From positions 1 through 13,482 of the forward strand of contig JAIDQW010000539.1 of the NCBI GenBank assembly GCA_029062075.1: a stretch of 13,482 nucleotides of DNA. Reading direction: 5' to 3'. Below the pieces are notes generated by a model. It did not search any database. It was not told the origin of the DNA and saw only the letters and a list, made by a program, of their open reading frames with translations. Of this stretch, positions 8,878 through 13,482 are shown one piece after another. A program made the translations under genes and the position numbers. The number at the start of each line of letters is the position of its first letter. The stretch's first letter is position 1. Source of the stretch: Paramuribaculum sp. (GTDB taxonomy: Bacteria > Bacteroidota > Bacteroidia > Bacteroidales > Muribaculaceae).

Positions 8878-8883
8878 CCTCCT
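8878..8883 (-). promoter_or_regulatory. Perfect Shine-Dalgarno sequence before rplF
   Basis: The minus strand reads ACAGGAGGAAATATG: AGGAGG at 8883-8878, four bases before the rplF ATG. Almost no other gene in the window has such a site, and Bacteroidetes generally do without them, so it may matter for rplF translation. The spacing is shorter than the usual five to nine bases. Confidence 0.6.
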
Positions 8884-8889
8884 GTTTTA

Positions 8890-9288
8890 TTAGTAAACGT
8901 AACAGAGCACTTCGCCTCCGATATGAAGGTCTTTTGCCTTTTTGTTTGTCATTACACCCTGAGAGGTGGAGAGGATTGCGATGCCGAGACCGTTGAGCAC
9001 GCGAGGCATTTCCTTATAGCCTGTGTACTGACGGAGACCTGGGCGAGATACTCTTTTGAGCTCTTTGATCGCATTCACCTTGTCAACGGGATCATATTTG
9101 AGGGCAATCTTGATGATGCCGGCGGGATTTTCTCCCTCGATAAATTTGTAGTTAAGGATATATCCTTGTTCAAAAAGAATCTTAGTGATTTCTTTTTTCA
9201 AGTTTGAGGCGGGGATTTCCACCACACGGTGGTTAGCCTTGATAGCGTTCCTCAATCTTGTGAGATAATCTGCTATTGGATCAGTCAT
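8890..9288 (-). CDS. rpsH: 30S ribosomal protein S8 (uS8)
   Basis: S8 binds the central domain of 16S rRNA; in E. coli it also represses the spc operon by binding mRNA at rplE. The 132 residues begin [20 protein letters not shown] and end with the signature [20 protein letters not shown] and GEVLCYVY. Length is normal. The gene is separated from rpsN by 82 bases, the second largest gap in the operon, in which alternative RNA pairings can be drawn. It is followed by rplF after 16 bases. Confidence 0.98.
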   Translation of the reverse strand: MTDPIADYLTRLRNAIKANHRVVEIPASNLKKEITKILFEQGYILNYKFIEGENPAGIIKIALKYDPVDKVNAIKELKRVSRPGLRQYTGYKEMPRVLNGLGIAILSTSQGVMTNKKAKDLHIGGEVLCYVY

Positions 9289-9323
9289 TTTGATTTTTGT
9301 TTAAATTGATTCGTACTATGCCG

Positions 9324-9372
9324 AACAATATTTAATACTGTCTTTAATAAAAAGGCGTGTCGGGATATTGTT
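9324..9372 (-). repeat. Mutually exclusive inverted repeats in the rpsN-rpsH gap
   Basis: In the minus-strand RNA, ATATTGTT (9331-9324) can pair with AACAATAT (9372-9365), eight perfect pairs; the latter overlaps the rpsN stop codon. The same ATATTGT (9331-9325) can instead form a tight local hairpin with ACAGTAT (9341-9335), seven pairs including one G-U, with a TAA loop. The two cannot form together. The gap (9289-9370) is otherwise AT-rich with no gene, terminator or promoter that I recognise. A regulatory role is only a suggestion. Confidence 0.4.
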
Positions 9373-9640
9373 ACCAGCTTGCTTTCTTGACTCCGGGGAT
9401 GAGACCGGCAGATGCCATTTCGCGGAACTGGATTCTGGAAAGTCCGAACTGGCGCATATAGCCTTTTGGACGTCCTGTAATCTGACAGCGGTTGTGCAGG
9501 CGCACTCTTGAGGCATTTTTAGGAAGGAGCTGAAGTGCTTCGAAGTCGCCGGCTTCTTTGAGGGCGGCTTTCTTGGCAGCGTATTTCTCAACGAGTTTAG
9601 CTCTCTTGACCTCACGGGCCTTCATTGATTCTTTTGCCAT
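9371..9640 (-). CDS. rpsN: 30S ribosomal protein S14 (uS14), zinc-free long form
   Basis: S14 is needed for late assembly of the 30S head. The 89 residues [20 protein letters not shown] and onward are the long form, with [20 protein letters not shown] (47-66) and the ending [15 protein letters not shown]. The short form (about 61 residues) binds zinc through a CxxC...CxxC set; here only one Cys remains (residue 52), so no zinc is bound. It starts 21 bases after rplE. Confidence 0.98.
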   Translation of the reverse strand: MAKESMKAREVKRAKLVEKYAAKKAALKEAGDFEALQLLPKNASRVRLHNRCQITGRPKGYMRQFGLSRIQFREMASAGLIPGVKKASW

Positions 9641-9661
9641 GTTGTTGATTATCGGTTTTGC

Positions 9662-10210
9662 TTATTTTTTAGCGTTTTTGAAGGGAAGTCCGAATTCTTT
9701 GAGAAGAGCGTAACCTTCTTCATCAGTATTAGCGCTGGTAACGAAAGTGATGTTCATACCGAGGAGCTTGCTGATGTTGTCGATATTGATTTCGGGGAAG
9801 ATAATCTGCTCGGTGATGCCGAGAGTATAGTTTCCTCTACCGTCAAGCTTACCTTCGATGCCTTTGAAGTCACGGATACGCGGCAGAGCAACTCTGATAA
9901 GTCTTTCAAGGAATTCGTACATTTTGTCGCGGCGGAGTGTTACCATAACGCCAACGGGCATTTTTTTACGGAGCTTGAAGTTAGAGATGTCTTTCTTAGA
10001 CAAAGTAGCAACAGCTTTCTGACCGGTAATATCGGTGAGTTCGCGAATTGCTGTTTCAATAATCTTCTTGTCCTGGGTAGCTTCACCGAGACCCTGGTTG
10101 ATAACAATCTTTTTGAGGCGGGGCACCTGCATGACTGTAGAGTAATTAAACTCCTTCTCGAGTGCGGGAACGATCCGCTCCTTATATTCTTTCTGTAATG
10201 TGGTGCTCAT
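9662..10210 (-). CDS. rplE: 50S ribosomal protein L5 (uL5)
   Basis: L5 binds 5S rRNA, forms part of the central protuberance and touches the P-site tRNA. The 182 residues start [20 protein letters not shown] and carry [19 protein letters not shown] (30-48), the family signature, then [20 protein letters not shown] and [16 protein letters not shown]. Its ATG overlaps the rplX stop codon by one base (TAATG), so translation is probably coupled. An AGGAG (10223-10219) lies eight bases before the ATG inside the end of rplX, but it also encodes the Glu-Glu of rplX and may be chance. Confidence 0.98.
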   Translation of the reverse strand: MSTTLQKEYKERIVPALEKEFNYSTVMQVPRLKKIVINQGLGEATQDKKIIETAIRELTDITGQKAVATLSKKDISNFKLRKKMPVGVMVTLRRDKMYEFLERLIRVALPRIRDFKGIEGKLDGRGNYTLGITEQIIFPEINIDNISKLLGMNITFVTSANTDEEGYALLKEFGLPFKNAKK

Positions 10211-10530
10211 TATTTAATCTCCTCTCCTGATTTTTTAGCGTAACGGATTTTTTTACCTTCATCGTTCTTACGGCAGAAAATGCGTGTAGGCTTTCCGCTC
10301 TTGGGGTCGATAAGGCTGAGGTTAGAGATGTGGATGGGGGCTTCCATCTTCACAAGTCCACCCTGGGGATGCTTGGCGCTGGGCTTGCAAGCTTTGGTGA
10401 CAATGTTGACACCCTCAACAATAGCTCTCTGCTTGGCAGCGTCAACCTTGAGCACGCGGCCTGTCTTGCCTCGTGATTCTCCGGCGAGGACGTAAACTGT
10501 GTCGCCTTTTCTGATGTGTATCTTGCTCAT
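10210..10530 (-). CDS. rplX: 50S ribosomal protein L24 (uL24)
   Basis: L24 is an assembly-initiating protein that binds the 5' domain of 23S rRNA near the exit tunnel. From ATG 10530 it has 106 residues, with the KOW motif at about 5-32 ([20 protein letters not shown]), then [20 protein letters not shown] and [20 protein letters not shown]. An ATG further upstream (10581) would add 17 residues that overlap rplN and are not like the family, so MSKIHIRKG is the start. It lies 22 bases after rplN and overlaps rplE by one base. Confidence 0.97.
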   Translation of the reverse strand: MSKIHIRKGDTVYVLAGESRGKTGRVLKVDAAKQRAIVEGVNIVTKACKPSAKHPQGGLVKMEAPIHISNLSLIDPKSGKPTRIFCRKNDEGKKIRYAKKSGEEIK

Positions 10531-10552
10531 TGTTTGTAGTGTTATTAATTGA

Positions 10553-10918
10553 TTAAAGCACTTCGGGAGCGAGTGAAACAATCTTCATGTTGGTTGCGCG
10601 AAGTTCTCTTGCAACGGGACCGAAGATACGGGTTCCGCGAAGCTCACCGGCGTTGTTGAGGAGAACACATGCGTTGTCGTCAAAGCGTATATAGCTTCCG
10701 TCCTGACGGCGTATTTCCTTCTTGGTGCGAACAACGACTGCTTTAGAGACGGTGCCTTTTTTCACGTCTGATGACGGGATAACGCTTTTTACTGATACGA
10801 CGATGATGTCGCCAACAGTAGCATAACGTCTTCCTGTTCCTCCGAGAACATGAATGCAGAGGGCTTCTTTTGCGCCGCTGTTGTCAGCGACAGTAAGTCG
10901 GCTTTCTGTCTGTATCAT
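10553..10918 (-). CDS. rplN: 50S ribosomal protein L14 (uL14)
   Basis: L14 is a conserved beta-barrel protein at the subunit interface, forming bridges to 16S rRNA and the binding place of the RsfS silencing factor. The 121 residues start [20 protein letters not shown] and contain [20 protein letters not shown] (23-42) and [20 protein letters not shown]; they end [12 protein letters not shown]. Length matches the family. It starts two bases after the rpsQ stop and is the first gene of the spc section. Confidence 0.98.
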   Translation of the reverse strand: MIQTESRLTVADNSGAKEALCIHVLGGTGRRYATVGDIIVVSVKSVIPSSDVKKGTVSKAVVVRTKKEIRRQDGSYIRFDDNACVLLNNAGELRGTRIFGPVARELRATNMKIVSLAPEVL

Positions 10919-10920
10919 AA

Positions 10921-11178
10921 TTACTTAACTTTTTCAATTATTTCAACGAGTCTCCATCTTTTGGTAGCGCTCAAGGGACGTGTCTCCATCAGGCGTACTT
11001 TATCGCCTACACTGCACTCGTTCTTTTCATCGTGTGCGTGATATTTTTTGGTTTTGTTGACGAATTTGCCATAGATGGGGTGCTTCTCTTTCCATTTCAC
11101 AGTAACTGTGATGGTCTTGTCAGCTTTGTTGCTCGACACAATCCCAACTCTTTCTTTGCGTAAATTTCTTGTTTCCAT
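10921..11178 (-). CDS. rpsQ: 30S ribosomal protein S17 (uS17)
   Basis: S17 is a small OB-fold protein and a primary binder of the 5' domain of 16S rRNA. The 85 residues [20 protein letters not shown] continue with [20 protein letters not shown] and the signature [20 protein letters not shown] (about 58-77). The length is normal. It begins eight bases after rpmC and ends two before rplN. Confidence 0.98.
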   Translation of the reverse strand: METRNLRKERVGIVSSNKADKTITVTVKWKEKHPIYGKFVNKTKKYHAHDEKNECSVGDKVRLMETRPLSATKRWRLVEIIEKVK

Positions 11179-11186
11179 TTCAGGGA

Positions 11187-11384
11187 TTATTTGTTGTTAA
11201 GCTCGCGCTGACGCAGTTCAGTTTTCACACGTGCAATCATTCTGCGGTCGCGACGAATCTGGGCAGGGTTGTCCAGGGGCGATACAGAGTGGTTGATCTT
11301 GAGCTGGGCGTACTCCTGCTCCATCTGTTCGAGACGGTCCTTGAGGTCTTGTGTGCTGAGCTCTTTTATTTCTACTTTCTTCAT
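11187..11384 (-). CDS. rpmC: 50S ribosomal protein L29 (uL29)
   Basis: L29 sits beside the exit tunnel and, with L23, offers docking sites for trigger factor and SRP. The 65 residues form two long helices: [20 protein letters not shown] and onward, then [20 protein letters not shown], the family signature near the C-terminus. Length is normal. It starts three bases after rplP and is followed by rpsQ. A long open frame on the opposite strand covers this gene and rplP and is a shadow. Confidence 0.98.
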   Translation of the reverse strand: MKKVEIKELSTQDLKDRLEQMEQEYAQLKINHSVSPLDNPAQIRRDRRMIARVKTELRQRELNNK

Positions 11385-11387
11385 ATC

Positions 11388-11819
11388 TTACACGTTTTGT
11401 GTGGGGTCGTAATCGCGACGTACCACAAATTTGGTGATCACGGGGAGTTTCTGCGCTGCCAGACGGAGTGCCTCCTTGGCAATGTCGTAGCTTACTCCTT
11501 CAACCTCGATGAGCATACGTCCGGGGGTGACGGGTGCCACGAATCCTTCAGGAGCACCTTTACCTTTACCCATTCGCACTTCGGCGGGTTTCTTGGTGAT
11601 GGGTTTGTCGGGGAATATGCGGATCCAGATCTGACCCTGACGCTGCATGTATCTGGTAACGGCTATACGTGCTGCCTCAATCTGTCGGCCTGTAATCCAT
11701 TTAGATTCGAGTGTCTTTATTCCGAACGAACCGAACGCCAACTGATTGCCGCGCTGGGCGATGCCTTTCATGCGGCCCTTCTGCGAGCGGCGGAATTTAG
11801 TTTTCTTAGGCTGTAACAT
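11388..11819 (-). CDS. rplP: 50S ribosomal protein L16 (uL16)
   Basis: L16 is a late-assembly protein near the A site and the peptidyl transferase centre. The 143 residues start [20 protein letters not shown] and contain SRMGKGKG-type sequence ([20 protein letters not shown], 82-101) and [20 protein letters not shown]; they end [10 protein letters not shown]. Length and order are normal. The gene starts 33 bases after rpsC; that spacer is AT-rich and shows no structure. Confidence 0.98.
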   Translation of the reverse strand: MLQPKKTKFRRSQKGRMKGIAQRGNQLAFGSFGIKTLESKWITGRQIEAARIAVTRYMQRQGQIWIRIFPDKPITKKPAEVRMGKGKGAPEGFVAPVTPGRMLIEVEGVSYDIAKEALRLAAQKLPVITKFVVRRDYDPTQNV

Positions 11820-11852
11820 TTTTCTTTAGTTGAGAAGGTTTCAGTTAGTATT

Positions 11853-12599
11853 TCAACGGTTGTTGTTTCCTTTTCTGCGGAAGCCTCCACGCTCACCTCT
11901 GCGCTCTCCGCGAGCAGAACCGGCAGGACGAGAACCCTTGTCGGTTGAAGTGAAGTTGGGAGCGAGATCTCTCTTACCATAAACCTCACCGCGGCAAATC
12001 CAAACCTTAACACCGAGAACACCCACTTTGGTGTGAGCTTCAACAAGTGCGTAGTCTATATCTGCACGAAGAGTGTGAAGAGGAGTTCTTCCTTCCTTAA
12101 ACATTTCTGAACGAGCAATTTCAGCACCGTTAAGACGGCCGCTTACCTGAACTTTGATGCCTTCGGCACCGCTGCGCATGGTAGCTGCGATAGCCATCTT
12201 TACAGCTCTGCGGTAAGCAATCTTACCTTCGATCTGACGGGCGATAGTGCTTGCAACAATCTGAGCGTCGAGTTCAGGACGTTTCACTTCAAAAATATTG
12301 ATCTGAACATCCTTGTCGGTGATTTTCTTAAGTTCCTCTTTCAGCTTATCAACCTCTGAACCACCCTTACCGATTATCAGTCCGGGACGTGATGTGCAGA
12401 TTGTGATAGTGATGAGCTTAAGAGTACGCTCGATGATGATACGGCTCACGCTGCTTTTAGCAAGGCGAACATTGAGGTATTTGCGTAGCTCGGAGTCTTC
12501 GAGAATGTTGGCTGCGAATTTTTTGATATCATACCAGTTGGAGTCCCAGCCTCTGATGACGCCTAAGCGGTTGCTAATCGGATTTACTTTCTGTCCCAT
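11853..12599 (-). CDS. rpsC: 30S ribosomal protein S3 (uS3)
   Basis: S3 lies at the mRNA entry channel and helps unwind mRNA. The 248 residues begin [21 protein letters not shown] type II KH domain covers about 38-110, with the GxxG loop GKGG at 77-80. The C-terminal domain has [20 protein letters not shown] (152-171) and [20 protein letters not shown]. From about 216 there is a tail rich in Gly, Arg and Asn ([18 protein letters not shown]), longer than in E. coli (about 233 in total) but of a kind common in Bacteroidetes. It starts two bases after rplV. Confidence 0.98.
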   Translation of the reverse strand: MGQKVNPISNRLGVIRGWDSNWYDIKKFAANILEDSELRKYLNVRLAKSSVSRIIIERTLKLITITICTSRPGLIIGKGGSEVDKLKEELKKITDKDVQINIFEVKRPELDAQIVASTIARQIEGKIAYRRAVKMAIAATMRSGAEGIKVQVSGRLNGAEIARSEMFKEGRTPLHTLRADIDYALVEAHTKVGVLGVKVWICRGEVYGKRDLAPNFTSTDKGSRPAGSARGERRGERGGFRRKGNNNR

Positions 12600-12601
12600 T
12601 G

Positions 12602-13012
12602 TTATGCCTTGGTTTTAGCGTTTTCGATTGTGTCAACGATCAGTGTGACGTGGTTTGCGCGTTTGCGGATTCTGTAGCCGCGACCCTGGGGCGCGGGGCG
12701 AAGGCGCTTGAGCATAGGAGCGCAGTTTACAAAGATAGTGCTGATGCACAGTTCTCCGTTTTCTGCCTTACGCTCATTTTTAGCCTCCCAGTTTGCGATT
12801 GCGCTGCGAAGAAGCTTTTCAAGCTGAGCAGCGGCGCTTTTATTTGAGAATTTGAGTATGCCGAGTGCGCGGTACACTTCTACGCCACGCACCATGTCAG
12901 CCACAAGACGCATCTTGCGGGGTGACGAAGGGATGTTGGTGAGCTTCGCAAAAGCGATATTCTTGCGCTCCTCCTTCATCTTATCGGCTGATTGTCTTTT
13001 TCTTACACCCAT
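12602..13012 (-). CDS. rplV: 50S ribosomal protein L22 (uL22)
   Basis: L22 lines the exit tunnel with a long beta-hairpin, the site of macrolide-resistance changes in other bacteria. The 136 residues start [20 protein letters not shown], an N-terminal extension compared with E. coli (110). The core has [20 protein letters not shown] (about 25-44), and the tunnel hairpin and C-terminal strand are at [20 protein letters not shown] and [10 protein letters not shown]. It begins 42 bases after rpsS; this spacer is A-rich and shows no structure. Confidence 0.98.
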   Translation of the reverse strand: MGVRKRQSADKMKEERKNIAFAKLTNIPSSPRKMRLVADMVRGVEVYRALGILKFSNKSAAAQLEKLLRSAIANWEAKNERKAENGELCISTIFVNCAPMLKRLRPAPQGRGYRIRKRANHVTLIVDTIENAKTKA

Positions 13013-13054
13013 TGTATTTGTTTCTTTTTTTGTCTAAAAATAAATCAGGCGGGT

Positions 13055-13321
13055 TCATTTCTTGTTGCCGGCGTGGCCGCGGAAGTTGCGAGTGGGTGCA
13101 AACTCTCCGAGTTTGTGGCCGACCATGTTCTCAGTCACATAGACCGGAATGAACTTGTTGCCGTTGTGAACAGCGAATGTGTGTCCCACAAATTCGGGGG
13201 CAATCATTGAGGCGCGGCTCCATGTCTTGATAACGGATTTCTTTCCGCTTTCCTCCATGGCGCTGACTTTCTTCTCAAGCTTCACGCTGATGAACGGGCC
13301 TTTTTTTAATGAACGACTCAT
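13055..13321 (-). CDS. rpsS: 30S ribosomal protein S19 (uS19)
   Basis: S19 is in the 30S head, forms a complex with S13 and contacts the tRNAs. The 88 residues [20 protein letters not shown] lead to the family signature [20 protein letters not shown] with RGHAGNKK at the end. Length is normal. It starts 22 bases after the rplB stop, without a Shine-Dalgarno sequence. Confidence 0.98.
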   Translation of the reverse strand: MSRSLKKGPFISVKLEKKVSAMEESGKKSVIKTWSRASMIAPEFVGHTFAVHNGNKFIPVYVTENMVGHKLGEFAPTRNFRGHAGNKK

Positions 13322-13343
13322 ATTTGTATGCTAATTAATCAGA

Positions 13344-13482
13344 TTACTTTTTTCTTCTTTCAATGATATACTTCGAAGAAGGCTTCTTCGGCGCGCGTGT
13401 CTTGAGACCCTTGCTGTAAAGACCCTTGCGTGAACGAGGATGTCCACCGGAAGCGCGTCCTTCACCACCACCCATCGGGTGA
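13344..13482 (-). CDS. rplB: 50S ribosomal protein L2 (uL2), C-terminal end only
   Basis: L2 is needed for subunit joining and for peptidyl transferase activity. Only the last 45 codons are in the window. They read [40 protein letters not shown] and ERRKK, ending at TAA 13346-13344. The HPxGGGEG motif, with the conserved His next to the peptidyl transferase centre, sits right at the window edge. E. coli has His where this protein has Met after the Pro. The rest of the gene and the start of the S10 section lie to the right. Confidence 0.96.
   Translation of the reverse strand, partial: HPMGGGEGRASGGHPRSRKGLYSKGLKTRAPKKPSSKYIIERRKK

Noticed and set aside
8433..8996. 187-codon plus-strand open frame rich in Cys, Val and Asp
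   Set aside because: Antisense shadow of rplF and the end of rpsH.
10531..10581. Upstream ATG extension of rplX
   Set aside because: The 17 added residues overlap the end of rplN and are not found in L24; MSKIHIRKG is the normal start.
11169..11816. 215-codon open frame on the plus strand
   Set aside because: It lies wholly antisense to rpmC and rplP, has no family-like motif, and is explained by the codon use of those genes.

Overview
The window is a ribosomal-protein super-operon (the merged S10, spc and alpha operons), all on the minus strand, plus the start of an enolase gene. It suggests a member of the Bacteroidetes, order Bacteroidales. The evidence is the gene order secY-map-infA-rpmJ-rpsM-rpsK-rpsD-rpoA-rplQ with no adk, the zinc-free forms of L36, S14 and S4, the near absence of Shine-Dalgarno sequences, A/T-rich start regions, and promoter-like TAnnTTTG motifs. 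Protein sequences look like those of gut Bacteroidales; a Muribaculaceae-like source is possible but cannot be proved from the sequence alone.

Layout in the direction of transcription (right to left): the C-terminal end of rplB (13482-13344), then rpsS, rplV, rpsC, rplP, rpmC, rpsQ (S10 part); rplN, rplX, rplE, rpsN, rpsH, rplF, rplR, rpsE, rpmD, rplO, secY (spc part); map, infA, rpmJ; rpsM, rpsK, rpsD, rpoA, rplQ (alpha part). Most junctions are 2-40 bases. The exceptions are an 82-base gap before rpsH and a 172-base gap before rpsD. A strong intrinsic terminator at 1037-1071 closes the operon. A separate unit with its own promoter-like element at 956-963 then carries eno, which runs off the left edge. 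rpmD and rpmJ are short genes found by direct translation.

The genes work together in making ribosomes (both subunits), starting translation (IF-1), maturing N-termini (methionine aminopeptidase), exporting proteins (SecY) and transcribing (RNA polymerase alpha). Enolase is a glycolytic neighbour.

I see no mobile element, CRISPR array, tRNA, rRNA or defence-type system. The gene content is ordinary and highly conserved. The points worth a second look are: (1) a nested structure with a possible H-type pseudoknot in the rpsK-rpsD gap, a good candidate for an S4 autoregulatory leader; (2) a one-base frameshift in eno; (3) a perfect AGGAGG before rplF in a lineage that rarely uses such sites; (4) alternative pairings in the rpsN-rpsH gap.
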